Part shown: piece after piece, positions 32,592 through 43,745 of the stretch
How positions within the stretch are numbered: position 1 is the stretch's first letter
Layout of the letters: every line of letters begins with the position of its first letter
Assembly: GCA_013115125.1 (NCBI GenBank)
Contig: JABANN010000181.1
Location: 1 to 55,998 of the forward strand
Length of the DNA stretch: 55,998 nt
Reading direction: 5' to 3'
DNA from: Perkinsus olseni
Taxonomy: Eukaryota > Perkinsozoa > Perkinsida
Position numbers and translations under genes: made by a program
Notes under the pieces: generated by a model
The model's database searches: none
What the model was told of the DNA's origin: nothing
What the model saw: only the letters and a program-made list of their open reading frames with translations

Positions 32592-35500
32592 TTATCCAGG
32601 GAGAAACTTATTGAAGCTCCGCTTGAATAACTTATCCCTTACGATGATCGCCACCTCGGGCTGATCGGCAGACTGAAAGCTGCGCTGCGGGGAGAGCGGT
32701 CAGAGGTTTCGGCAGAGAGTTAAAACTTGTCCCCTCGACATCATGTCGATAGGGGAGACCTCATCGATCTGGCTAGCCTCCCTTTGTTTCAAATAGGGCT
32801 CCACAACTTCCCATACCGCACCAGACCTAACGTCGTGAACTTCCGAAGATGCCCCGCTCTGGGCAGACTCACCTAATGAGGTCGGTCACTTTGTCAATGT
32901 CAGGCGCCAAGTAGCGATCCTCATCGTAAGGCTCAACGCCGGCTGATCGCACCAAGTCATACACAGCCTCCAAGGGGGCAGTGCTGCGGCAGGGTCTATG
33001 AAATTCCAAGGCCTGCGAGATGAGAATCTTTCGACGCGTATCTTGCCACCTTCGACCTACTTGACAAGCGGCCATGAGCTCGATAGCGATGACAACTTCA
33101 ACATTGGAGATGACCTCAAGGCATTTCCTAGCCGAATACCCTCCCATAGACACATGGTCTTCCTTGGCCGCAGAGGTCGAAAGCGTATCGACGGACGAGG
33201 GGTGGCAGAGCACCTGAGCAAAGATTTCCGCTCTGAACGACGGCGATTGCCCCGAACCTTGTTCTCGCTGGTCAGCGCTGCAGCTGTGCAATGGGCGATC
33301 ATGAAGCCAGAGTTGAGTCCGCCGTTCTGGACCAGAAAAGCTGGTAGGTTGGACAGGGCCGGATTGACCAGCCGCTCCATGCGGCGCTCTGAGATGTTCG
33401 CTAGCTCCTGTATGCCGATCGCCAGGTAGTCCAAGGCCTTGGCTGGGTACCTAAAACGAGGGGTCTGTGGGGAGGAGCAGCAGCACAGAGGGCCTACTCG
33501 CCGTGGAAGTTGCCTCCCGAGATGATGAAGCCACTGGTACCGAGCAGCAATGTCTCCATGAGATGCGTCTAAGAGGAAAAGTGATCGGCGATGGCTCTGG
33601 TGCGGGGGCCTACGTTGAGGGCTGTGTTCTCCTGTTTAAAGTTCTTGAGCAAAGCGCGCATCTTCTGGATCTCCTTGCGGGCGTCATTCAAGTCGGATAT
33701 GTCACTGGCGTCATCAGGGCCGTCCAGTAATGGGAACTACAACAGCATCTAGCACCATGATAAACCTAAGATACTCCTGGCCGACTACACTGTCATCGAA
33801 GCTGGTACTGTTCTCTTGAGAAGGAGGGATGGGGCTGAGAGGCGTTGCACAGACTGGCGTGGTAGCAGCACTACCTGCAACAGCGGCAGAACTCCGGTCA
33901 ACCTTGAACGCAGCTCACCCAGTCTTACCCTTCAAGGTCGAGCTGGCGTCACCAGAATGGCCTCTGCCACGGGTGCCAGCGGGGGCCTTAGCACTACCGG
34001 TCGGATAGAAATCCGCGCCGCCCGTGAAAATCATGGGGTTATCAGTAGCAGAGTTGAGCTCGACGTCCAGCAGGCGCTTAACAAACTCGATGGTTTCAAA
34101 AACAACGCCGTGGACCTGCACACCAGCATAGTCGAGGAGGAGAGGCGAGGCGATCAACCAACTTCGAGTGAGAGTATTGGTCATCAGTTTGCTGACCTGA
34201 GGAACACAGCGCAGAGTGTAGGCATCCTGCACTTTCCCGCTGTAGCGGTGGCTGTCGAAAAGGTCGGAGGGCTTCTCAGGCTCGAGTAGGCCGCGTATCC
34301 TAGAGGCCACCAGGTTCTGGCCGCAGTGTGGCCTCGCCGCGTGGATCTTCGGGTGGAAGGCATTATGAGTACCTACAAGAGCAACTCATTTCTCTTAGAG
34401 CCGAAGACAGTACCGCACCCATGAGGGCTTCCAAAGTAATAGCGCAGGTGACGTCAGCGCATCTCGCCACGTTGATCGACCTCATGACGGCTTCACAGCC
34501 CAAGCTGGAGATCAGCTGTGTTCCGTTGATCAGCGCTAATCCTTCCTTTGGACCCAGCTCCAGTGGCTCGAGTCCGTGTCTGAGAGCGCAGCATGACAGG
34601 AAGGGTAACCACAGAGCTGAAGGGACCTCTGAAGGACCTCTCCTGCGGGCTTGGGGTCGGTCGATTGGGGCTCCCACATGAGCCCTTCCCCCAGTAGGCC
34701 CAGGCACAGGTGGGCGAGCGGGGCTAGGTCACCGGAGGCACCAACGGTACCTGAACCGCGCGTAGCAGATACGTCGGCAACACTAGTGGCGACCGGTCAC
34801 CTTGACAGGGCACCACTGACAGGCAATCCTCGTTGAACGCTGCGAGCATCTTCTCCACGGTTTCAGGTCTAGCTCCCGAATGGCCGCAGGCAATGACGTT
34901 GACACGGAGAGCCAGCAGCATCCTCGTTCTCTCACGGGAGAGAGGGGGTCCAACACCAGCCGCATGCGAACGAATAAGATTAACCTGCAGGAGTGAACCC
35001 GGATACTGCAATCAGAGCGGCTACTGTATATTGTATACTGCGAAATTATATTAAAGAGGTATCATCTCTAGAGATTACTCAGTATTGGCATGATTTGTTC
35101 ATTAAGTATATCAGTATTTATCGTACGTTAGATGCTCTGTGAATATTAGTATATAATGATGAGATCTGAACTACATATTATTAAGGCCCACCTGCAATTG
35201 GGATAGCTGGTCCGGCGCTACGATAACGTCGGAGAACATACCGAAGCCGGTGTTGATGCCGTAGGCCACTTCCTTCTTGTCGAGTATTTGGTCGATCACA
35301 TGACGCCCTCTGTTGACCTTACAACTGTGACGGTACTGAGCAGGACGCTGGTGATCTTTCTCATGGTACTTTGTCCCAGGCTGCCGGGGAGAGGGTGAGC
35401 TCGACGTTGCCCTTAGACAGCTCCATCAGCTTCTCACAGGTCAGGCTATGGCCGTCCAAAACGCATATCTGAGCATCCAACTCACCCGACAGAGCTACGG

Positions 35501-35766
35501 CTGGTTCGTAGCGATGGGACTAGGCAAAAGCAGGCGACGAGTTGAAGCAGTTATTCTCTTGCAAATGACCCCGTGTAACCGAGAGAGACGAGCAAATGCG
35601 GTAGTATGCGTTTAATGAAGAGTAGTACTTATGTCTCACTTACGGTCCTTTCAGGAGCCCGATTCGAAACAACCGCTACGCCATCGCCGCCCCTAGTCGC
35701 TGTGACTGCGTTAGGCATGACAGCAGATGACGGAGACGAAACTCTCTTCATCAATGACAGGCTCAT
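32592..35766 (-). CDS. HAL: Histidine ammonia-lyase (histidase)
   Basis: Multi-exon gene. Exon 1 (35766-35644) ends at a consensus donor GTAAGTGAG; exon 2 begins at 35519; a 186-bp AT-rich intron lies at 35006-35191. Readable blocks: [28 protein letters not shown] (about 35265), [13 protein letters not shown], then [12 protein letters not shown], the Ala-Ser-Gly triad that forms the MIO electrophile (about 34740), then [61 protein letters not shown] and [16 protein letters not shown]. Two short introns near the 3' end lead to a C-terminus RSFNKFLPG with TAA at 32592-32594. It deaminates histidine to urocanate, the substrate of the gene immediately downstream. HYSG-type HRYSGKVQD and the urocanase neighbour favour histidase over phenylalanine ammonia-lyase. 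Confidence 0.93.
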
Positions 35767-35980
35767 GACGAGTTTCGTATCACGCACGAGTCAACAAAAG
35801 ATACGCCCCCATTTAAGATTGATGTTACTAACACTAGACCAAGCATCCAATTTAACCACCACAATGAGATCTATTTAGCTTCATGGCATCACCGCTTCAC
35901 GACAGCCTCCACCGTCGTCGACAGCCACCAAAAACTGACGAGTGAAAACGAGGTCTAAACAATAGCGTTGGGAAGGAGCT

Positions 35981-37817
35981 CTAATTGGTGTAGCGATCAC
36001 AGGCCTTCACCAGCAAGTCTTGAAGGGGCCCGAGCAGTCTCTTGAAGCTCCGTCTGCAAGGCAACGCTGATAGGAACAGCAGCAGGGGCTCCCTCACCTG
36101 TCTAAGGCGAGGAGTTTGGCGTCGGTCTTGGCCCTGACACTGGCCGCTCTAGGCTCCCCACGGAGCAGGGCAAGCTCGCCGAAGTAGTCACCAGAGTCGT
36201 AGCTCATGACCTGAGCTCGAGTGCAGAGCCGACAGAAGGAGATGTTCCTTACAACTTCCTGCTCTCCTCCATCACGCTCCTTCAAGGCTTCACAAGCACC
36301 CTCCTCAATAACGTAGAAGGTGTCACCAGGCTCACCTGAGGAGCTCCCATACCGACACAACTGCACGAAAGGGGAACTCCCTTCCATCACGCAAGACTGC
36401 CAACAGTGGCTTCGGGAGCTCAAAATGACATCACTCGGAATCGAAGGAAGGAAGGAAGGAGAGGATGCGGCCTTACCCTGTGTGACAACCATTTCCCCAG
36501 CGGCAACAGAGACCGGCTTGAGGGCGTCAGCTATCTGACCCCTCTCGTAGGCATCCATGGAGGCCAGCAGCGGCACGGACTTCAAAAACGATTCGTAGCG
36601 CTCACGCTTGTGGGCCGCGGCATCCTGAGGGACAAAGCAACGATCAGGATGGACATCAGCGATGGGAGCATCGGATCCGTGCAGCCTACTACTACCTTGA
36701 CGATGTGATTGAAGGTCTCCCTGTCCAGCCTCAGCAGACGACAGTCAGTCTTGGCCTCGATGGAGGCAGCGCGAGGGCAGTTGTAGAGCAGGGCGAGCTC
36801 ACCGAAGACGTCACCGACCTCGCACACTTTGAGCATCTTCTCTTCCTCATCACCCTGACCAAACCACATGCCAGCGAGGATGCTGGCCATGGCGACTCAC
36901 CGGGAATTTCTTGTAGACCTCGAGCTCGCCGCTCTCTACGACGAATAGGAAGTCCCCATCATCGCCTTGGTTGATGACACGCTCCTTGGCGCTGACAGTC
37001 TCCTACGAGACATACTCGTAGAACTTCAGTTGGTCAAGAACGTAAGCTCACTTCCTTCATGGCGTCAACGACAATAGCAAAGTCGTTGTTTTCCAAGGCA
37101 GCGAAGAGGAAGGACTTAGAGAGCACCTCCTTGATTCTGACAACATCCAGGACAGCCTCCACTCAACAGCTGGCGGCCGTCGAAGCCTACCTAGCCTTCT
37201 GCTCATCCCCCTTGGGGTAGACAGGGGGCGTGAACTCCTTCTTGACGTTCCAGGCACCATAGGCCTCCGCGCTGACCTAAAAAGAGCAAGCTGCCGAGGG
37301 ACAGCTCATCGCTGAGGAGGGGTCCTACCGACGCCCGGGCCTTGCTGCGCTGCGCCTGACTCTGGACGAAGTTGTCGGGAAGCTCGTCAACGTAATCATC
37401 ATCATCCTCGTCTTCGGAGTCTACCACGGAGTCGTTATCCTGAGCAAGGCGGCGTTCCTGATCACGAGTTCGGGGATTTACGGTACGCCATCAGTGGTCC
37501 CCTGAGCGTCGCCGCCGCCGTGCTTGAGCATCTCACGGAGACTGTTGATTTCCTTCTTGAGCTGATCGTTCTCGGCCTGTAGGGAGTCCGCGGGGGCCTC
37601 CTTAGAGCCGCTTGACTTATTCTCGCGGAGGTACCTGGGAACAGAGCTCACCGGAAAAGGAGGCAGGGGAGGTCGGGCACTTGATCATGAATTCAACAGG
37701 GTCGTTGGGCATCTCAGTGAGGCACTCGGTGACCATGTCCTCTAGGAGCGGGTTGAGCTTCTGGATGATGTAGGTCTTCTTGGCCTCGGGGATCCGTAGG
37801 GAGTCGAGAGAGCTCAT
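35981..37817 (-). CDS. cAMP-dependent protein kinase regulatory subunit
   Basis: Starts at 37817 with an RIIa-type dimerisation and docking helix region ([25 protein letters not shown]), which normally pairs two subunits and binds anchoring proteins. An acidic linker follows, then the inhibitor segment KARAS joined across an intron to [10 protein letters not shown], the conserved region that occupies the catalytic subunit. Two cyclic-nucleotide sites follow: [15 protein letters not shown] (about 36800-36760) and [16 protein letters not shown] (about 36190-36140), both with the glutamate and arginine that bind the cyclic phosphate. The last exon encodes [17 protein letters not shown] and ends at a TAG at 35981. 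The kinase G regulatory fold is the alternative, but the docking helix and lack of a kinase domain favour PKA-R. Confidence 0.9.
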
Positions 37818-38452
37818 CAAAAAAACTAGTCGACTGCGAGGAAGGGTTGATAGGCTCGATCGAGGAGCCAATATTGAAACCCAGAATTGATCCTGAAGCC
37901 TCACTTTACGTGCAAAAAATCACTTTCAGGATTGACCCAGAGTGCCAGAATGCCTCTTTTGGACGGGGGCACCGTCGGGGGGCGTAGCAAGACTAGAAGT
38001 AGCGTAACACGACGCCGAACGAACAAGGGAAGAGATAAGCGGAAAAAGGTAGCCGACTCCACGGCCACAGTCAGACCTAACCGCAGGGAAAGTGACAGGG
38101 AATGGTAGAGCAGGAGGCCTCCACGACTGCGGCTCCCCACGGCAAGCGGCTTCACACGAGGTACGAGCGTCTAAGCTCCTCCGACCGCACGAAGACCCGT
38201 CCCTTCACTTCCAGGATCACAGAGGCCTGCTGCGGCTGACTTAGGTCAGTTCAGTTATGGTCCTGAGGAAAGGTGCATGCTGAAGGGGGGAGAGACCCGT
38301 GGTGACACACCGGCCTTTGGAGAAGAAGAAAGACGCAGAGCGAGACAATCTTGAGCCGACGCGACAACGCATAATCGTTCTTCGATTAAGTGGGCTAAAA
38401 CGTCGTAAGGTATTTTTTCCGAAATAATCGCTGTTAAAGGCGACGCTCTTTC
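37818..38452. other. Divergent intergenic region with small basic plus-strand frames
   Basis: Lies between the starts of the PKA regulatory subunit (minus) and the endonuclease-domain gene (plus). A plus-strand frame from 37948 encodes a short arginine and lysine-rich peptide, followed by another open stretch to about 38241 (HGKRLHTRYERL). These could be exons of a small basic protein or an upstream exon of the next gene. I cannot support either. Confidence 0.3.
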
Positions 38453-38933
38453 ATGACATCCACGACAAAGAATTGCCAGCTGCGAAGGGTAGAGGAAGAA
38501 CTCACAAGAGCCGGGTAAGGCTAAGTTATGGAAGATTGACTAAGGGTGGTGCTCCACCCGCCCGACCCATTTTGAATCTTGCCATGATCGACCTCGGATC
38601 TTCTCGATTCGTCGGTGCTCAGGTGGAATGTGAGCTCTACTGGAGCATTGAAGTTCGGATGCCACTTCCTCCTCTATGCTGGTGATAAGAACGACGTCCA
38701 TTCTCAATATGGAGTTGTCGTCAGCGACGCAGAGGACCCCATAGACTACCTCGAGGTGGCCACATGGGAGGCAGTCGAGAAGCTCCAGCGTCTCCATTGG
38801 TCAGGTCATAGGCCTTACACGCCTCTGCCATTCAGTTGGGAAGGATCTCTTAGTCGCGGAAGTGGGCACGGTGGGAGATGGCCGCTCGATTCGGTGGACC
38901 TCTCTGTCACGGTGGAAGCCTCATATCGCGTGA
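38453..38933 (+). CDS. tRNA-splicing endonuclease (SEN) catalytic-domain protein
   Basis: Three short exons. Exon 1 (from ATG 38453) encodes LRRVEEELTRAG and joins across an intron to WNVSSTGALKFGCHFLLYAG, then DVHSQYGVVV. The KFG-x-x-F-x-x-Y block and following H-x-x-Y match the C-terminal nuclease domain of tRNA intron endonucleases, where Tyr and His are catalytic. A second 48-bp intron (near 38792-38839) leads to LGKDLLVAEV, which supplies the expected third catalytic residue, Lys. The product would be only about 110 residues, so it is a bare catalytic domain, like a SEN34, SEN2 or SEN15-type subunit. It cuts pre-tRNA introns in this family. An additional upstream exon cannot be excluded. 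Confidence 0.72.
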
Positions 38934-39030
38934 AAAGTTTCATAATTTTATGCGATTTTGATTCTAGTGTTGACCAGGGGCGTCGGGTAAAATTTTGTGG
39001 CGATTTTTCAGCCTTATCCCCATTGAAAGT

Positions 39031-41614
39031 ATGTTCTCGGGTCCTCCAGGGGGGAAGGGCTTCGGCGGGAAGGGCGCTGGTTTTCCGGGCGGTAAAGGCT
39101 TCGGCCCGCCCCCTCCAATGCCGCCGATGCCGCCCATGCCAGGTAGTTGGGGTAAAGGCAAAGGCATGCCCGAGTGGGGTCCAATGTGGGCCGGCAAGGG
39201 TAGTGGTAAGGGAAAGGGGGGCTTCGACCATCCTCCGCTCCGTGGTGGTAATTGGAGCCCTCCGCCTGGGGGTCGCCATGGCCCTCCCGGGATGCCGCCA
39301 GATCTAGGGCCACCCCCATCGGGTATGATGATGCCCCCACCCCTTCCCTCCCAAGGCCCTCCCATGATGGGAGCTCAACGCCCACCAATGATGGGTATGC
39401 CGCCCATGCCTGGTGGCGCCCCTCCTGTGCCGCCGGCGATGCCGATACCGCCTGTCCGACCGAATATAGTGCCCTCGGAAGGGACCATGCACGGGCGCTC
39501 TACCGCGGGCTCGAGGAGACCTGCGTACAAGCCGGGGACGAGTGGGGTCCGACGAGGCCTTCTGTTTGCCTTCCATCTTGATCCTAGGGCGGACAAGGAG
39601 CTGCTGGATGAGATGTTCAGAGTGGCTGCGGCACCTGCTGATGATGAGAAGCAAAATACGTCAATTACAGCGGAGCGACAAGAGGCGATTGATAAGATTA
39701 ACGATCAATTTATACAGCTTTGGCGAGTCCCCGGAGAGACCTTCGCCATCGCCGAGTACCGGTCCTGCGGGGCGGCGTTCAAGGCTCAGCGGGCTCTCAC
39801 TGGGATAAGGCTTTTCGGTCGGGAGATCTATGCTAGGGTGGACAGGAGAACGCAGGACATGATGCATCATTGGAGGGGTGTCAGGGGCAGAGAGGTTGCT
39901 AATAGGATTGCCAAGGAGGGGTATGAGGTGCCTAGCAACTTGATGGACTTAGTGGATGATGAGATCTATCAATTGGTAGTAGTTGGGCACAGGGAGTATA
40001 CCTACGATTTCCGTCGCTTTACGACAAATGTGGTAGAATTGTAAATGAAGAACCCTTAAAATCACAGTGCGGCACGCTGTCCTACGTATGTGGGTTCTAT
40101 CTTTTCTATCCAATGCGAGTAATGAATTTTCTGAGCCTGAGGTCTGAGTGTGATAAATCTATCGGCGCAATCCTACTCAGACTGTGTCCCAGAGTATTCG
40201 ACCGTTTATGCCAGTGCTTACCATGGCGCGCTTTACCGTCGAAATTTAATGCTACCCATACACCATCAACCTGTTCACTGCCTTCTCAGGTTAATCGCGC
40301 GAAGGGTATACTATCGGACATAGCTCGGGCTGGGGAGGCCAGAATACAGTCTGAGAAATCCCAGGCCAACGCCAGGGGTGCCGAGAACTGGAAGGGCTCC
40401 CTGGCTAAGAGGGAGGAGAAGCGCATAGAGACGGTGTTGCTGGGGAAGGCTGAGCAACAAGAGAAGTTGTCCAAAAACCAGCAGCAGCTTGCTGATGTAC
40501 TGAGGGAGCGTGCCCTGAGTGAGGGTGGTGTGGGTTAGTGTTGGCTCTGTGGCAGGTGCAAGCGCAGTATCTCGAGGCCCGAGCTGCAGCTGATAAGGTT
40601 GATCGGGAAGCGGAGAAACGTGAAAAGCATGAGAGGAAACGACGAAAGAGGGAGCACAAGAGTCGTAGTACAATGAGCATCCATGAGCTCATATCTTTGG
40701 TAATGTATCTTGCATGGTTCGACCTTGGATATTGCGTATCTTTGCTGTGCGGCAGGTCCCGAGTGAACGTTCGGATATCTATCGTCATCCGATTGACTGG
40801 GACTACGTGCTGAGTCAGTCCACGACGGTCCAGCAGACTCTATGGACGTGGGTCCGCAGGCAGGTAGTACATCCTTCCTAGCGGTATCTTGACGACGCCC
40901 GTGTCATATACGAGGTCGAAAGATACTCCCGGTGTAGCTCCAAGATACGCGTGAGATTTGAATCGGGTTTTTGGGCTTAGGTGTCGTTGTGGTTGGGCAG
41001 TCCCGACAGGGAACTAACCGACTGGATCATGAGGATGATCAATCGGCGAACTGAAGCCCCTGACTTGACTAGAGAGGTACTAGTTCGGGTATCTTAGGTT
41101 CACTCTTGCACTTCTCATGACAAGGGTCGGCATAGTAGTGCATACCCTAGCGCGTATCTTCGAACTAGTTGGCTTGTGATAATGATCCCGAGTTCGATCC
41201 CCCCTCCCAACATGTCGTTCCCTTCAGCTCCGACTTGTCGTGGATGAGGAGGCTGATGCCTTCGTCGAGCAGCTCTATCGGATATTAGTTTGCGAGACTC
41301 TGCGCAAACAGTACTACCTTCGGGAAGGGGCGGGTCTCAGCTCGTCAATTTTCGAGCGCTAGAATTTCCAACGCGCCCCTCTGAATAAGGAAGTCGGGTC
41401 AGTGTTGCCTGCCAGTCTAAGTTCGCAAGCTCCCTCAGTAATTTGGTGTTGCTCGCTCAGGTACTGTCCGAATGCTAAAGATTCCCACCAGAGTTGGGTT
41501 CCGCTTACGGACCGAGTGGGTGCAGCGGAAGGAGATGAGAGTGACTCTGATGAGGAACTCGTGGATGAACCTCGATCGTCACCGAATGATGTGGAAATGA
41601 GCGCTGCGCCATAA
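39031..41614 (+). CDS. RBM25-like splicing factor (RRM-like and PWI domains)
   Basis: The ATG at 39031 follows a pyrimidine-rich AG acceptor at 39010. The N-terminus is glycine, lysine, proline and methionine-rich (39031-39480). A region ending FAIAEYRSCGAAFKAQRALT and LFGREIYARVD (about 39740-39840) resembles the second half of an RRM, including the RNP1-like strand. Exons near 40292-40680 encode a charged helix (AKREEKRIETVLL, KREKHERKRRKREHK). Exons from 40757 encode a PWI domain: SDIYRHPIDWDYV, TLWTWVRRQ, LTDWIMRMINRRTE and LRLVVDEEADAFVEQLYR. This RRM, charged helix and PWI order is that of RBM25, a U1-associated nuclear splicing regulator. The likely last exon is acidic and ends at 41614; reading through its intron would stop at 41362. 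Confidence 0.82.
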
Positions 41615-41769
41615 AAATACGGTGTACCCCCACTGAATACTATAGCTTTCCGCAGCCCTTTGCTGTTGAGCCCGGGAGGAACCCACTAGGTGGTGGATAA
41701 CAGATCGTCTTTCTCAGCCTTTAAATTGGTCGGATCTCTGTTTCCGTCGTCACTATTAACGATTGTAAC

Positions 41770-43745
41770 ATGGAGTATGGTCAGTCGGCTGCCGTCATGC
41801 AAAGAGAGCGCGTGGATACCGCCCTCTCGGAGGTGGCGGACACGTGCCAGAGCCTGCCCGAGCCCGACGCTCAGCCGGTATGCTGTGAGGTGCCTCGGAG
41901 GAGTAGGAACGCAGCCTCTTCGCTGAAGGGCCATTTGGGAGCTTCGACTGTTGGAAGCTTCGATACTATGTCGAGTTACTCGGTACGAAGGGGCCTGTCA
42001 TCGATGCTGTGGTGTTACGGTTTTTCCATCAGTTTTTCGACAACGATTGCCCCAGTGCAACTCCGTTTGCCGGGTTGAGAATGGGCGGATATCTCGAGGA
42101 CATCGGAAGAGAGGTGCCACCGGAGTTTTACCTCTGGGGGTCTTCTCATCAGATTCCACTCGAAGAAGGGAAGAGGTGGAAGAACGTAAAAACCTTCGCT
42201 GTGCGCTCTGGACTTGGTGCAAGGGGTATCTTTAGGGCGAAGATTCTTGTTTCGTCAGCCCCGTTGGGGCAGGAGTAGCCGACGGTGTCGGCGAATGGGG
42301 CGAAGTACTGAAGGTCAATCCGAAAAGATTCGCCGACGAATTAATGGCAAATGCGGAGAATTTGCTGTCTCGAGATGAGGAGGAAGATGACGACTCGTAC
42401 GGAGGAGATAGACATTGCTTAGTTCATGACGGTGGCGAGGTTCATCGTTCTGGCAGGTCCCCTAGTTCCCGCGCAGCTCGTGTCTTGACGGAAGCTCATC
42501 AGCGGACCAAGTCTTATGGGAGCTCCACTGGCTTAGTTGCTGTCGTTGAGGGATCCCAGCTTGGTATTGCCAACGTTGGTGACAGCGTCGCCATGGTCTT
42601 CAGACGAGAGAAAGAGGGTATGTAGTAACTCACCGAAGGCTACTTCCCTCGTTGCAGTACTTCCTTCGCATCTCGAATCAACTGTATTTAAACGAAATAT
42701 TGGTTTGCCCTCATCGTATCCGTAGGTGCTTTACAATACGGTTAGCAGCTTGACGAGAAGAGGTGTATCCTGCTGATTTAGCGGGATCCACCTCTTGTCG
42801 CTCAACAGCGTTGAATAGTGAAAGCGAACGATTAGCTCTATTAACGATAACTAGTTACGCTCAGTATTCGATACAAGTTTTCTATAGCCTGCGTAGTAGC
42901 GACTTGTTCATGGAGTGCTTTACAGAATTTCTACAGTGATTATAAATTACGAAGTTCTCATAGAGCGCATGCGCTTGAATTTGTGACTACTGAAGTTTGG
43001 TTGCTCAGGTGAAGACAGAGAAGCGGTTTTGTGGACGACTGAAAACCAGCACACTTTCAATATGCCCTACCAGCTCAGTCGTGTTCCGGAGGCCAAAGAG
43101 TGTGATACACTGGCCGAGAAATTCCCGGAGCTCGTCCGAGCCGTGAGGAACAAGGCCGGCTGCACAGCGGTGAATTCGAGAGAAGATGGAGTAGGGCGCC
43201 CTGCAGCAGATAGGTTCAGGTTGGAAGTGCTCTTGTCAGGTATCTTGCGAGAGGTGCGACCTCCGCGAAGGTGATCTCGTCGTCCTCTGCACTGATGGCG
43301 TGACGGATAACCTCTGGCCGAGCAGAATCAGCAGCATCTTGTCCGAGGCTGTATCGCCTGTGGAGGCCCGTCGTATGGGCTGCACACCGACGGCACCGGA
43401 GGAAGTAGCGTCAGCCTTGACCGGCGAGGCCCTCGAGAAGAGCAAGATGACCAGGAGGTTAGCTTTGCTCCTTGAGGGGGTTCCTTCCTAGGACGTCCGA
43501 AGTGTCTGGACTTGTCGTTGATGTGCAGATACAAAAGCCCTTTTGCAGCGGCTTTCCGTGCCCATTACGGCACCTTCTACTCTGGCGGCAAGAGAGATGA
43601 TATTACTGCGGTCGCCGCCTGGGTCGTGTGCTCCGTCCCCTCTAGCCCTTCTGACGAGAGCGCTGCTTCGGTGGAGCGGCGTGGCACCTTCGACAGCTTT
43701 ACGACGTCTAAGTCGAGCGACAGCCTCGGAACATGCTTACCCTAA
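41770..43745 (+). CDS. PPTC7-type PP2C family protein phosphatase
   Basis: Multi-exon gene from ATG 41770. Introns include 41983-42032, 42226-42273 and an unusually long one at 42618-43008. PP2C metal and core motifs are present in order: GVADGVGEW (about 42275), SSTGLVAVV and IANVGDS (about 42580), NMPYQLSRV (about 43065), VVLCTDGVTDNLW (about 43285) and GGKRDDITAVAAWV (about 43590). The MPYQLS block and the short GVADGVGEW motif place it with PTC7-like phosphatases, which in yeast and animals act in mitochondria. The N-terminal 70 residues are not clearly a targeting peptide. It dephosphorylates serine or threonine using two metal ions bound by the conserved aspartates. Confidence 0.87.
42754..42800. 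other. Strong stem-loop within a long intron
   Basis: A 21-bp near-perfect stem closes on a 5-nt loop (GATTT) inside the 391-bp intron of the phosphatase gene. The arms are CGAGAAGAGGTG...ATCCTGCT and AGCGGGAT...CACCTCTTGTCG; two mismatches and one G-U wobble. GTGCTTTACA occurs before it (about 42726) and after it (about 42914). It could be a small structured RNA, a miRNA-like hairpin or a foldback repeat. Confidence 0.5.

Noticed and set aside
32592-32760. HAL and urocanase as one fused bifunctional protein
   Set aside because: HAL has its own C-terminus and TAA at 32592-32594, and urocanase has its own ATG at 32455.
41188-41206. GAGTTCGATCCCCC resembling a tRNA T-arm
   Set aside because: The flanking bases do not pair as a T stem and no acceptor, D or anticodon arm fits; it lies in an intron of the RBM25-like gene.
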